Shown: positions 24,304 to 35,054, numbered from the stretch's first letter. The stretch: DNA of 47,027 nt from an uncultured Lentisphaeraceae bacterium (GCA_949288955.1 CASEMS010000014.1:1-47027); one strand, 5' to 3'. Notes: generated by a model not told the origin, from the letters alone. A program made the numbers and translations.

Positions 24304-24896
24304 GCCCCGAGACGCCCGCCCGCGACATCCCCCTCACCGCGCTTGACTTCGAGACCACCGGGGTCGTGCGCGGCTCGGAGAGCCTGCCTTGGCAGCTGGG
24401 CGCCGTGAGCCTGCGCGGCGGGCGGGTCGACCTCGCCGCCCCGAGGCTGGACACTCTCATCCGCGTGCCGGAGGGCCACCCCTTCTCGCCGCACGCGCCG
24501 GGGGACCACCGCGCGCGGCGGGGGGCGATCGCCGCCGCGCCGCACGCGCCGGAGGTGTGGCGGCGGCTGCACGCGCTGCTGGCCGTCTCCGTCCCCGTGG
24601 CGCACAACATCGCCGCCGAGCGCACCACCCTGGCGCGCCTCGCGCCGCTGACGCGCTATCCGTGGTGGGTGGACACCCTGCGCCTGACGCGTATCGCCTG
24701 GCCGGGGCTGCCGAGCCATGCGCTGGAGGCGCTGATCCCCGCGCTTGGCCTCCTGCCTCGCCTCCAGGCCCTCGTCCCCGGCCGCGCCCCGCACGACGCC
24801 TACTACGACGCCGTCGCCTGCGGGCTGCTCCTTGAAACGCTTTTGGCCCAGCCCGCGTGGGCGGGCCTTTCCCTCGCCGACATCGCCTCGCCATGA
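24300..24896 (+). CDS. DnaQ-like 3'-5' exonuclease (DEDDh type), TTG start
   Basis: A 198-aa ribonuclease-H-fold exonuclease like the DNA polymerase III epsilon family. Exo I is LDFETTG (D16, E18). Exo II is VAHNIAAER, with Glu107 where Asp is usual. Exo III is HDAYYDAV (H165, D166, D170). No ATG or GTG occurs before the Exo I motif, so TTG 24300, overlapping the sialidase stop as TTGA, is the only sensible start. The 3' end overlaps the CPBP gene as ATGA. These overlaps indicate coupled translation with functionally unrelated neighbours. Substrate could be DNA or small RNA. Confidence 0.82.
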   Translation: MSPETPARDIPLTALDFETTGVVRGSESLPWQLGAVSLRGGRVDLAAPRLDTLIRVPEGHPFSPHAPGDHRARRGAIAAAPHAPEVWRRLHALLAVSVPVAHNIAAERTTLARLAPLTRYPWWVDTLRLTRIAWPGLPSHALEALIPALGLLPRLQALVPGRAPHDAYYDAVACGLLLETLLAQPAWAGLSLADIASP

Positions 24897-25570
24897 ACCG
24901 ACCCTCCGCACTCACCGTCCTGCGCATTGCCCTGCGCGTCGTCGCCGCCCTCCTTGCCGTCCTCGTGGCGGTGCGCCTGTGCGCCGCGAACGCGCAGACC
25001 TTCGACCCCACGGGTGTCCCGCCGGATTGGCTCTTCCGGCAGATGCTGTGGGGCGAGGTGTGGTTGGCGCCGCACTTCCTGGTGCCGTTCCTGTTGTGGG
25101 CGGTGGCGGACTTCGGGCGTGTGCGGGGGTTGCTGTTGCGGCGGCCGCCGTGCCGCCTTGGCTTCTGGCGTTTCGTCTGGGCCTTCGCCCTGGCCTCGGC
25201 GGTGGCCTATCTGCTGGTGGATGCCTTGGTGCCGCGCGGGGAGGACCAGGCCTCGATTGCCTTCATGGAGGCGCTGAGGCCGTGGCAGCTCGTCGCCTAC
25301 GGCCCCATCGTGGCCGTGGCCGGGCCGCTCATGGAGGAGCTGCTCTTCCGCGGGGTGCTGCTGCACGCGGGGCCGGCGTGGCTGGCGCTGCCGGCCTCGT
25401 CGCTGCTCTTCGGTTTCGCGCACGGGCCCAACGCCTTTGCGCTGCCGCTCTCGCTTTTGGGTCTGGCCTTGGGGCTGATGGCCCTGCGCACGAAGTCCCT
25501 GTTGCCCTCCATCGGCTTCCATATGCTCTTCAACTTCCTCTCCTTCCTCTTCATGCTCACCGAGTTGTAG
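24893..25570 (+). CDS. CPBP family intramembrane metalloprotease
   Basis: A 225-aa membrane protein with several hydrophobic helices and the Abi/CAAX-protease motifs: EELLFRGVLL (glutamate pair and arginine), FGFAHG (histidine) and HMLFN (histidine and asparagine). Members cleave or modify membrane substrates; bacterial roles include bacteriocin self-immunity and protein maturation. It starts within the stop of the exonuclease gene. A 12-bp hairpin without T-run (about 25572-25597) follows the stop. Confidence 0.92.
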   Translation: MNRPSALTVLRIALRVVAALLAVLVAVRLCAANAQTFDPTGVPPDWLFRQMLWGEVWLAPHFLVPFLLWAVADFGRVRGLLLRRPPCRLGFWRFVWAFALASAVAYLLVDALVPRGEDQASIAFMEALRPWQLVAYGPIVAVAGPLMEELLFRGVLLHAGPAWLALPASSLLFGFAHGPNAFALPLSLLGLALGLMALRTKSLLPSIGFHMLFNFLSFLFMLTEL

Positions 25571-25637
25571 GCGGTGCGTGCCGCGGCACGCACCGCGCGC
25601 GCCGACCGTCGTCGGGCGCCCCGCGCGGGCGTGGGTG

Positions 25638-25646
25638 TGGTAGGAT
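25638..25646 (+). promoter_or_regulatory. Extended -10 promoter for the GH3 gene
   Basis: TGGTAGGAT (TAGGAT at 25641-25646), 22 bases before the ATG, with a GAAAGGA ribosome site between. Confidence 0.45.
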
Positions 25647-25667
25647 GGGGGGCGAAAGGAACACGCC

Positions 25668-28499
25668 ATGCGCCTCTTTGCCGCCGCCCTCGCCCTCGCC
25701 GCCCTGCCCGTCCTCGCGGGTGAGCCCGTCACCGCGCCCTACGCCCCGAAGGGGGAGCTGTACCGGGAGGGCTGGATCGACTTCAACAAGAACGGCCGCA
25801 AGGACGTCTACGAGGACCCCCAGGCCGACGTGGAGGCGCGGGTGGAGGATTTGCTGCGCCAGATGACGCTGGAGGAGAAGACCTGCCAGCTCGTAACGCT
25901 CTATGGCTATGGCCGTGTCTTGGCCGACGACCTGCCCACGCCCGCCTGGAAGGAGCGGCTGTGGAAGGATGGCATCGGCGCGATCGACGAGCACCTCAAC
26001 GGCTTCGTCCAGTGGGGCAAGCCGCCGAGCACGAACCCGAACGTCTGGCCCGCCAGCCGCCACGCCTGGGCGATCAACGAGGTGCAGCGCTTCTTCGTGG
26101 AGGAGACGCGCCTGGGCATCCCCGCGGACATGACCAACGAGGGCATCCGCGGCGTGGAGGCCTACCGCGCCACCTGCTTCCCCACCCAGCTGGGCCTCGG
26201 CCACACGTGGGACCGCGACCTGCTGCGCCAGGTGGGGCGCGTCACGGCGCGCGAGGCCCGCGCCCTCGGCTACACGAATGTCTACGCGCCGATCCTCGAC
26301 GTCGGGCGCGACCAGCGCTGGGGCCGCTACGAGGAGGTCTACGGCGAGGACCCCTTCCTCGTGGCCGAGCTGGGGATCCAGATGGCCAAGGGCCTCCAGG
26401 AGGAGGGGCTCGTCGCCGCCACCGCCAAGCATTACATCGGCTATTCCAACAACAAAGGCGCCCGCGAGGGCATGGCCCGCGTCGACCCCCGGATGCCGCC
26501 GCGCGAGTTCGAGCTGCTCCATGCCTACCCCTTCGCCCGCGTCATCCGCGAGGCCGGGCTCCTCGGCGTCATGAGCGCCTACAACGACTACGACGGCGAG
26601 CCCATCCAGTCCTCCCGCTACTGGCTGGACGAGCGGCTCCGCGGCGACTTCGGCTTCCGCGGCTACGTCGTCTCCGACAGCGACGCGGTGGAGTACCTGC
26701 ACGGCAAGCACCGCACCGCGCAGGACATGAAGGAATCCGTCCGCCAGGCCGTCGAGGCCGGGCTCAACGTCCGCTGCACCTTCCGCCAACCCGAGACCTA
26801 CGTCAATCCCCTGCGCGAGCTCGTCCGCGAGGGCACCCTCCCCATGGAACTCATCGACGCGCGCGTCCGCGACGTCCTCCGCGTCAAGTTCCTCGTCGGC
26901 CTCTTCGACGACCCCTACAACCGCGACCCCGCCTCCGCCGACCGGATCGTCGAGGCGCCCGAGCACACCGCCCTCTCCCTCCGCGCCGCCCGCGAGAGCC
27001 TCGTCCTCCTCAAGAACGCCAAAGGCACCCTCCCCCTCGACCCCGCCAAGGTCAGAACCCTCGCCGTCTGCGGCCCCAACGCCGCCGAGACCAACCACGT
27101 CCACACCCACTACGGCCCCCTCGCCACCCCCGCCACCACCATCCTCGACGGCCTCCGCGCCTACGGCCAAAAACACGGCTTCGAGGTCCTCTACGCCAAA
27201 GGCTGCGACGTGCGGGACAAACACTTCCCCGACTCCGACATCCTCGACTATCCCCTCGACGCCGCCGAGCAGGCCGCCATCGATGAGGCCGTCGCCAACG
27301 CCCGCAAGGCCGACGCCGTCATCGCCGTCATGGGCGGCAACGCCGAGACCTGCGGCGAGAACAAGAGCCGCACCAGCCTCGACCTCCCCGGCCGCCAGGA
27401 GGCCCTCCTCCGGGCCCTCCACGCCACCGGCAAGCCCGTCATCCTCGTCCTCGTCAACGGCCGCCCCCTCTCCGTCAACTGGGCCGCCCGCAACCTCCCC
27501 GCCATCCTCGATGCCTGGTACCCCGGCGCGCAAGGCGGCACCGCCGTCGCCGAGGCCCTCTTCGGCGACCTCAACCCCGGCGGCCGCCTCACCGTCACCT
27601 TCCCCAAGACCGTCGGCCAGATCCCCCTCAACTTCCCCAGCAAGCCCGGCGCCGACGCCAACGGCCGCGTCCGCGTCAATGGCCCCCTCTGGGGCTTCGG
27701 CCACGGCCTCTCCTACACCACCTTCGCCTACGGCCCCCTCACCCTCTCCGCCAAACAGCTCCCCAACGGGCAGACCCCCACCGCCACCGTCACCGTCACC
27801 AACACCGGCAAACGCGCCGGCGACGAGGTCGTCCAGCTCTACGTCCGCGACGACCGCGCCTCCGTCACCACCTACGACTGGCTCCTCGCCGCCTTCGAGC
27901 GCGTCCACCTCAAGCCCGGCGAGAGCCGCACCCTCACCCTCCCCATCCCCCGCGACCGCCTCGCGCTCATCGACGCCGCCTGGCGCCGCACCGTCGAGCC
28001 CGGCACCTTCACCCTCCGCCTCGGCCCGCCCCACGGCAAAGCCATCGCCCAGGCCACCTTCGAGGTCGTCGGCGAAGACCCCGCCCCCGTCGCCATCCCC
28101 CGCCCCGCCCCCGCCAACCCACTCCCCGCCCACTCCACCCGCCGCGCCGTCGCCCCCGCGCCCGCCCCCGCCCCCAAGGCCACCGCCGCCGAGGAAGGCC
28201 AGGCCGTCGCCGCCGCCCTCGACGGCGACCCCGCCACCGTCTGGCACGCCCGGCCCGGCGACACCCTCACCCTCCCCCTCGACCCCCAGAACCCGCCCAA
28301 GACCCTCGAACTCCGCACCGCCGGCCCCGCCAAACTCACCCTCCAGCTCACCTTCGGCGGCGGCCAATTCATCGACCAACGCACCCTCACCGCCGACAAA
28401 GCCGCCACCCTCACCCTCCCCCTCCGCGCCCAAGACGCCTCCGCCCTCCGCCTCCGCGCCGACGCCCCCTCCCCCATCGCCGCCCTCACCCTCCGCTGA
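25668..28499 (+). CDS. Exported GH3 beta-glycosidase with extra C-terminal domain
   Basis: A 943-aa family 3 glycoside hydrolase with an N-terminal signal peptide (about residues 1-18). DFNKNGRKDVYEDP (about 37-50) looks like a calcium-binding loop, as in several PVC and Bacteroides GH3 enzymes. The GH3 N-domain barrel contains KHYIGYSNN and GYVVSDSDAVEYLH; D337 is the probable nucleophile. The GH3 C-domain shows LRAARESLVLLKN and SRTSLDLPGRQ, followed by a fibronectin-III-like domain. After an Ala/Pro linker (near residues 805-845) comes a further beta-rich domain of about 100 residues resembling a discoidin/NPCBM-type carbohydrate module. Substrate (glucoside or xyloside) is not decidable by eye. 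Confidence 0.94.
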   Translation: MRLFAAALALAALPVLAGEPVTAPYAPKGELYREGWIDFNKNGRKDVYEDPQADVEARVEDLLRQMTLEEKTCQLVTLYGYGRVLADDLPTPAWKERLWKDGIGAIDEHLNGFVQWGKPPSTNPNVWPASRHAWAINEVQRFFVEETRLGIPADMTNEGIRGVEAYRATCFPTQLGLGHTWDRDLLRQVGRVTAREARALGYTNVYAPILDVGRDQRWGRYEEVYGEDPFLVAELGIQMAKGLQEEGLVAATAKHYIGYSNNKGAREGMARVDPRMPPREFELLHAYPFARVIREAGLLGVMSAYNDYDGEPIQSSRYWLDERLRGDFGFRGYVVSDSDAVEYLHGKHRTAQDMKESVRQAVEAGLNVRCTFRQPETYVNPLRELVREGTLPMELIDARVRDVLRVKFLVGLFDDPYNRDPASADRIVEAPEHTALSLRAARESLVLLKNAKGTLPLDPAKVRTLAVCGPNAAETNHVHTHYGPLATPATTILDGLRAYGQKHGFEVLYAKGCDVRDKHFPDSDILDYPLDAAEQAAIDEAVANARKADAVIAVMGGNAETCGENKSRTSLDLPGRQEALLRALHATGKPVILVLVNGRPLSVNWAARNLPAILDAWYPGAQGGTAVAEALFGDLNPGGRLTVTFPKTVGQIPLNFPSKPGADANGRVRVNGPLWGFGHGLSYTTFAYGPLTLSAKQLPNGQTPTATVTVTNTGKRAGDEVVQLYVRDDRASVTTYDWLLAAFERVHLKPGESRTLTLPIPRDRLALIDAAWRRTVEPGTFTLRLGPPHGKAIAQATFEVVGEDPAPVAIPRPAPANPLPAHSTRRAVAPAPAPAPKATAAEEGQAVAAALDGDPATVWHARPGDTLTLPLDPQNPPKTLELRTAGPAKLTLQLTFGGGQFIDQRTLTADKAATLTLPLRAQDASALRLRADAPSPIAALTLR

Positions 28500-28550
28500 G
28501 CGCCCATGAAAAAGCCCTGCCTCCCGTGGGGATGGCGGCGGGGGATTGGA

Positions 28551-28651
28551 CCGCGAAGACGCAAGGTTGCGCGGGAGGGCTTGCGGGCTCCGCCGGTCGC
28601 TCAGCGGGCTGACGCCCGCTGACCGCTCCCTACCGCCCTCGCCTCCCGCGC
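28551..28651 (+). repeat. Composite palindromic element, copy A2 (body only)
   Basis: ACCGCGAAGACGCAAGG then the body at 28570-28650 with CGCGGGAGG / CCTCCCGCG ends, about 90 percent alike to A1 by eye. The TTTGTG-rich tail is missing. Confidence 0.8.
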
Positions 28652-28685
28652 AAACGGAAGTTTGGAAGTTTGGAGGCTTGGAGGC

Positions 28686-28784
28686 TTGGCCGCCGACACA
28701 TTGAGCCTCAGCCGCCGATGCACGGAGTGTCAGCGGCTGATCCACTGAGCCTCAGCCGCCAATCCATCTTGGCTCGGCCGCCAC
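28686..28784. repeat. 22-bp phased palindromic array 6 (5 units)
   Basis: Units at 28686, 28708, 28730, 28752 and 28774, exactly 22 bases apart. A lone perfect unit, TCGGCGGCCGA, sits at 28906-28916. Confidence 0.85.
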
Positions 28785-28800
28785 CTCTGGGCGGGGCCCC

Positions 28801-28896
28801 GTCCTTCAGGTCCTTCGGGTCATTCAGGTCCTTCAGGTCCTTCGGGCGGAAAAGGACCTGAAAGACCTGAAGGACGAAAAGGACTTGAAGGACTCC
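28801..28896. repeat. 9-bp tandem repeats in opposed orientation (large hairpin)
   Basis: Five 9-bp units of GTCCTTCAG type (28801-28845) face five 9-bp units of the complementary AAGGACCTG type (28852-28896), separated by six bases. The arms can form an imperfect 40-odd-bp hairpin. The rest of the 28500-29276 interval holds arrays 6 and 8, the A2 element and GC-rich inverted repeats around 29050-29095; I see no gene in it. Confidence 0.85.
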
Positions 28897-29145
28897 AGAG
28901 GAGACTCGGCGGCCGAGTTTCCGCGAAGACGCGGGTGCGCCGGGACACGTCGGCGCTAACGCCGGGCACATCCGTGCCCTCCCGCGCCGAGCGCCCCGGC
29001 TTCCGTGGGGGGATTGCCAGGCTTCCTGCGGCGCGAAGGCGGCGGGCGGGAGGGCGAAACCAGGGGGCGGGACGCCCCCGCCGCTTTCGCCCGGCGTTAG
29101 CCCGCCGTCCTTCGCGCGTCCTCGCGTCCTCGCGGGAAAGCCGCG

Positions 29146-29250
29146 TCGGCGGCCATCCCTCCCCGGCTCGGCGGCTGATCCATTGAGCGTCGGCGGCTAA
29201 GTCTCCCTGGCTCGGCGGCGGATCCGCCGCGCGTCAGCCGCCGATCCGCT
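29146..29250. repeat. 22-bp phased palindromic array 8 (5 units)
   Basis: Units at 29146, 29168, 29190, 29212 and 29234, exactly 22 bases apart, just upstream of the giant surface-protein promoter. Confidence 0.85.
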
Positions 29251-29276
29251 TTCCGGGGTCTTTGCGTAGATTGTGT

Positions 29277-29305
29277 TTGCGCGTGGCGTGGGAAGATGTT
29301 ACACT
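29277..29305 (+). promoter_or_regulatory. Promoter of the giant surface-protein gene
   Basis: TTGCGC (29277-29282), 17 bases, TACACT (29300-29305) preceded by TGT. ATG 29360 follows an AGGAG ribosome site. Confidence 0.6.
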
Positions 29306-29359
29306 CTGTCTTGTTTGGCACGGCAGGTGCCTGAACGCACACAACACAGGAGATCGACA

Positions 29360-32300
29360 ATGAAACACCGCTCACAGTGGCCCAAGGCGTGGCTGGCGTT
29401 CGCCGCCGCGGCCTGTTTAACGGGGGGGGGGCATAGCCGCCCTTGAGGAGGCGGCGCCCGACATCTGGAAGGACGTCGCCTATTACAGCACCTTCGACGA
29501 CCCCGAGAAGGGGTTGCAGACGGAGCAGGGCGAAGGGGATTGGAACACCACGGGGGGCGGGGCGCTGACGGAGGCGGGCTTTGTCCTCTCTGGCTACAAT
29601 CCTAAGGCGCGGGCGTTGAACGTCGCTTCCTACCGAGGGTGGACGCCGGAGGCCGGCCAGAAGGTGCTCTCCCCGGACGACACGGTCTTTACCATCGCCT
29701 TTCGCGCGAAAATCGGCAACGCCTCCGAAGGGATGCTCTTTGCCTTTGGCTCGTCAGGCACGGAGGGAGGCCTTTCCCTGCGAAGCCGAGGCAGCGCCGC
29801 GGGCTGGTTCACCGTCTCCACGGGGATGGACAATGAGCGGCTTCAGTACGAGCCTTCGGGTGGGAGCGACGAGGCTTACCAGACCTACTTCATCGTCTAT
29901 GAGAAAGAGCCGGCCGAGGGAAATCCGCAGTTTGCGCTCTATGTGGGCGCGGTCGCGGAACCGACCACGACCAACACGGTGTCGGGCACGGTGATCGCCG
30001 CTCCCTTCCAGTGGGGGACGCGCCACGGGGGCAAGATCGGGCAATGGGAGAGCCCGGGCAACGGCGCCCTTGACACCCTTGGCGTCTGGAAGCGTAAGCT
30101 GAGCGCCGAGGAGCGTCAGGCAATCGTCACGGAGTGGGAGACGTTGGCGCAGCCCTCGTCCGTCAAGGAGAAGGTCGCCTTTGCGGATGTCCCGGAGGGG
30201 TGGGGGGCGGCGCCCAGTGAGGCGGTGAGGCTGGGCGCCTCCGCCAATCTCGAACTGGAGAACATCCCCGAGGCGCGGCAGACGCTGGGCGACCGTGAGG
30301 CCAACGTGGCCGAGATCGTCGCCAGCTCCGGCACGCCGAATGTTTATGGCATCTCCGGGCAAGCCTCCCACACGGGCGACCCGCAGAGCGTCGTGGAGCG
30401 GGATGTGTGGCTGAAGGTCTCCGGCGGCACGTACGGCACCATCGTCGGCGGCAAGGACAACCACTGGACCAGCAACGCCGCCAATGAGATCCACGGCAAC
30501 CTGTTGGCGGAGGTCACGGGCCAAGGCACCCGCGCCAAGAACGTCCTCGGCTTCGAGACCGGCGGGGGCAACGGCGCGAACAACGGTGCGCTCCCGAGCC
30601 AGGGCAACGCGCTCGTGACAATCGCCGACGGCGCGAAGGTAACGGGCAGCATCGCGGGCGCAGGAACCGCCAATCATGGGCACAGCGTGCGACACACCGG
30701 CGACACCACGGTGCGCATTCGCGCCCTTCAGGACGAGACCGTGCCGGCCGATGGGCTTTATGGCGAGTCCATGATGACTTCTCCTGTGGGCGAGGTGGCC
30801 GTCGTCGCCGGTGGCGCACTGACCCACTCCGACTATGCCGGCAACACCGCGACAAGCTACATCATCGACGGCGACACTGCCGTGGAGGTCGCGTTGGCGG
30901 AGGGCGGCGGCACCTTCGCCAAGGACATCTTCGGCGCCTCGCGCCACCCTGACGCCATCTCCGAGGGCGACTTCACGGTCACAGGCTCTTCCTCCGTGAC
31001 GATTGATGCGCCGGGCGTCATCTTCCCCAACCTCGTCTGCGCGGGTGGCAGCGGCGCGACCGCCAAGGTGGACGGCAAGGCCACGCTGACCCTCAAGGCC
31101 GGCATCTTCATGGGTGGCCTTGTCCCCTGTGAGCGCGGGGCCACCGTCGGCTCCTCCGAGTTGGTCATCGCGAACGAATCCGGTGCGGTGGATCTGCGTA
31201 AGGCCACGGTGGGTGAGTTCGGCACGGTCACCATCCAGGGCGATGTGGCGCTTGGCCTGAACCGTTTCGCCAACGCCCAGGTCGTGTTGGAGGGCGGGCA
31301 GACGCTCACCTTCACGGTGACGAAGGCGGAGCTGGACGCGGGGCGCATCAGTCTCTGGCCGGCGGCGTCTGTGCCCGAGGGCTTGACGCTCCGTCTCGTC
31401 GGCGTTGCCGCGGAGGATGTCGGCGCGTGGGAGATCGTGGAGGGCCGTTTGAGCGCGACCCTCGCCCCCGCCGACCCGGCCATGCAGCCGTGGCGGTCCG
31501 GTCAGGGCGCCACGTGGGAGGAGGGCCTGCCGGACTTCCGCTTGGGCGACAACGTGAGTTTCTTCGCGACCGAGACCCAGGAGACGATTTCCGTGGGGTG
31601 GGACGTCGCGGCGGGGGCGCTGAGCATCATCGGCAACTACGCCTTTGTGGGCAATGGCTCGCTCGCGCCCACAGCGCTGAACGTTTCCAAAGACGGCGCG
31701 TTGGCCGTCTCCTCCTCCATGCTCACCCTCCCCGCCAACACCGTCATCGACGGCACGCTGACCTACGACACGGCGGACGCCACCTTCACCCTCCCCGCGC
31801 TCTCCGGCTCCGGCACGCTCGTCAAGACCGACGCGGGGCAGTGGACGTTGCACGACGGCACCGCCATCACGCCCACCATCGTCGTGAAGAACGGCACGCT
31901 CTATTTGGAGGATTCCAAGCGTGGCGGCTACGCGGATATCCCTGACCTGGTCGCCGAGGGGCCTGGTCGTATCTCCTTCGCCACTTGGACGGGCGAGATG
32001 ACGGATCGGGACGCCACCATCCTCCTCCGGGACGGGGGCACCTTCTGGTTCAACAACGGCAATGGCACCTACGGCAGCACGGTCTACACGCCGATTCGCA
32101 TCGAGAACGATGGCACCGCGGAGCGCGCCGCGCGCTTCCTGGGCGCTTTCTCTGGCGACAATACGTCCATCAGCGGCTCCATTTCCGGTCAGGGCTTGTT
32201 GATCCTTGCCTCTGGGGAGCTTGGCAACCGATACAACATCCGTGGCGTCATCTCCGATGCCTCGGCGGATGAGCGGCTCGCCCTTCGTTTTGAGGATAGC

Positions 32301-35054
32301 AACACCGTCCATCTCTACGGCGCGAGCACCTACAGCGGCGGCACGACGGTCGTGACCCTGGCCGACACGCACAACGCCGAGGCCTTCGGCGTCGGCGACA
32401 TCACCATCGCGGAAGGCGGGACCTTGATCGTGGGCGACGCCCTCAACGCCCACGCGGCCTACGCCAACGGCGGCACGGTCTCGGGCACCATCAACCTCTG
32501 CGACGGCGCGACGCTCGCGGCGGATGGCTCGGCGGCCTTCGACACGCTCACCGTCTCGGCGGAGCGCGTCCCCATCACGGGCTTCGTCTGGCCGGAGGGC
32601 GGCCAGGCGCAGGTGCGGGTCGTCTCCTGGAACAACGGACCGAGCACGCCGGACGCCTTCGTCGTGGAGGGGGTGTCCGAGGAATACACGCTGCTTTGCC
32701 AAGCGGACGGCCTCTATGTCGTCAAGCCCGAGGAGCAGGCGTGGGCGACGCCCGCGGACGGCGCCACCGATTGGGCCGCCGGTCTGCCGAACTTCAAGGA
32801 GGGCGACCGCGTTACCTTCGGCGCGAACGCCGCGCAGGAGACCGTCTCGCTCTCCACGGCCATCAACGCCGACGTGATCACCATCGCGGGCGATTACCGC
32901 TTCGTCGGCCCCGGCTCGCTCAACGCGAACGCCGTCATCGTCACGGAGACGGGCCGCCTGACCTTCGATGAGGGCTTCGCGCTCACGGTGGCGCAGCCGG
33001 TGGAGGTCGCGGGCGCGCTGGGCGGCCACGGCACCGTCGCGGGCGCGGTCGCCTTCGGCGCGGGCGCCAGGCTGGTCGTCGCGCCCGAGGGGCTGACCGT
33101 CTCGGGCGCGGTGACCGTCGAGGACGCGACGTTCGCGCTGGACTTCGGCGACCTGACTTTGGGCGACGACACCGCGCCCATCCTGATCGTGGCGCCGGAG
33201 GGCACCGCGCTCACCTTCCCCGAGCAGGAGGGCTTCACCCTCTACACGGCGACTCTCGGCGGCACCGTGCGCTATGCGCTGGGCAAGACCTTGGCGCAGC
33301 CGTGGCGCACCACCCTGACGGAGTCCGGTGATTGGCTCGACGCCGCGTGGCTCGACGGCACGCAGACGCCCATCGACTCGGTGCAGTGGGTCGCCGTGGC
33401 CGGCGACGTCGCCGAGGCCATCGTCAAGGCCGAGGCCGATGTTACGCTGACGGGGTCGCCGGATGCCCTAAAGGCCTTCACGGTCGAGGCCTCCGAGCAT
33501 ACGCTCACGTTGGCGGAGCCCGCCGAGGGCGGCTTTGCCCCCGCCGCGCTGACGGTCGCCGGGCCGCTGGCCACCTCCTCCGCCGCCCTCACCCTTCCCG
33601 TCGGCGCCGTCATCGACAGCACGCTGACCTACGAGATCCCCTCTGGTTCCGTTACCCTTCCCGCCCTCTCCGGCTCCGGCACCCTCGTCAAGACCGGCGC
33701 AGGCACGTGGCGGCTGGACAGTGGCGTCGCCGTCACGCCCACCATCGAGGTGCGCAACGGTACGTTGGAATTGCCGACCACGGCCAGTAACACCTATCAG
33801 GACATCCCGAACCTTGTCGCCAGTGGTTCCGGCAGGATTTATCTGAGCGGTTGGGCCGGGCCCTTGTCGGACGCGAATGCCACGATCCTGCTCCGGGAGG
33901 GCGGCACGTTCCAGTTCGAGCGTGGACACGGAGCCTATGGGTATGAGATCAACCCGACCATTCGGATTGAGAACGACGGTTCGGATGGCCAGGCTGCCCA
34001 CCTGCAAGGTTCGCTCTACAACAACAACACGAATCTCAATGGCGACATCATCGGCCATGGGCTGCTCGTCTTTGATGGCGGTGGCAACAACGCTTACGAT
34101 GTCCGTGGCAGTATCCGCGAGGAAGATGGCGTCCTGACGCTTCGTTACGCCGACGATGGCAACTACATCTATGTCCTCGGCGAGAATGCCTATTCCGGTG
34201 GCACGACGGTCTCGGGCAAGGTGGACGTGCGCACGTCCACGGCCTTCGGCACGGGTAAGATCGTTGTCACGGAGGCTGGCACGCTACGCATCGACACCTC
34301 CGCCGGTGCCCTCAATGTCCATGCGGCCTATGCCAACAGCGGCACGGTCACGGGCACCATCAACCTCTGCGCGGGCGCGTCGCTGACGGTCGGCACGGCG
34401 GTCTTCGACGCGGTCACCGTGGCCGAGGGTGCGACCGTCCCCGTGGCGGGGCTGCCCGAGGCGCCTTACGATGCCCGCCTCGTCTCGTGGACGACGGGCC
34501 CGGCCACCGCCGAGGGCTTCACGGCGGAGGGCTTGCCCTCGGACGCCGTGCTGTCGGCGGAGGCGGACGGCCTCTACGTCCGCCGCGTCGAGCTGAGCCT
34601 GACCTTCGAGGAGGGCGTCGAGGCGACCGAGGCGCAGAAGGCGCTCCTCGTGGAGGCGGCGACCGAGGCCGGTCTGACCGGTGAGGTGGCGGTGCGCTTC
34701 GCCGAGGGTGTCAAGAACCCGACCCTGGAGGCGTTGGAGTGCTTCACGGGCATCGTCTCCGCGGACGCCGAGGCCAAGACGCTGACGGTCGATTACGCCT
34801 TCGGCATCACGGCGATCGACGTGGCCGACGGCCAGGTCTCCGTGACGGTGAAGGTCTCCGGCGCGTCGGGCGCGGCCTTCCGTGAGGGCGCGGCCGTTGC
34901 GCTCGTGCGGGCGTCGGACACGGCTGGCGCCCTCGGCGAGGCGGTCGCGGCCCCCGCGGACAATGGCGGCGTCGTAACGATCGCCTTCCCGTTGCCGGAG
35001 GGCGAGGACACGGTGCTCTTCGGTGCGCGCGTTACCGCGCCCACCACACCCTGA
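29360..35054 (+). pseudogene. Giant secreted beta-strand-repeat protein, off-frame at a G10 tract (phase variation, decay or sequencing error)
   Basis: ATG 29360 (ribosome site ACAGGAGA) opens a signal peptide, but ten G at 29422-29431 put it out of frame and a TGA ends it after 28 codons (29444-29446). Nine or twelve G would join it to the long frame, giving about 1897 aa. The long frame is open from about 29430 to 35054. It begins with a LamG/concanavalin-like domain (about residues 35-240, ending LGVWKRKLSAEERQAIV). An Asn/Gly-rich region follows, then two large related modules (about 31490-32740 and 33540-34590) and a partial one between. Each has SGSGTLVKT.AG.W.L..G, a NGTL strand, TILLR.GGTF and YSGGTTV, which are autotransporter-associated beta-strand repeats. 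The last 150 residues look Ig-like. No outer-membrane barrel or sorting tail is visible. Likely a cell-surface or secreted adhesin. Confidence 0.82.

Noticed and set aside
25572..25597. Intrinsic terminator after the CPBP gene
   Set aside because: Strong GC hairpin but no T-run; left as an unexplained hairpin.
29754..33029. 1091-codon reverse frame opposite the giant surface protein
   Set aside because: Shadow frame; the forward frame has signal peptide, promoter, domain repeats and terminator.
29514..35054. Treating the giant surface gene as starting at TTG 29514
   Set aside because: This start lies inside the LamG-like domain and lacks signal peptide and ribosome site; ATG 29360 with promoter and ribosome site is the true start, off-frame by the G10 tract.
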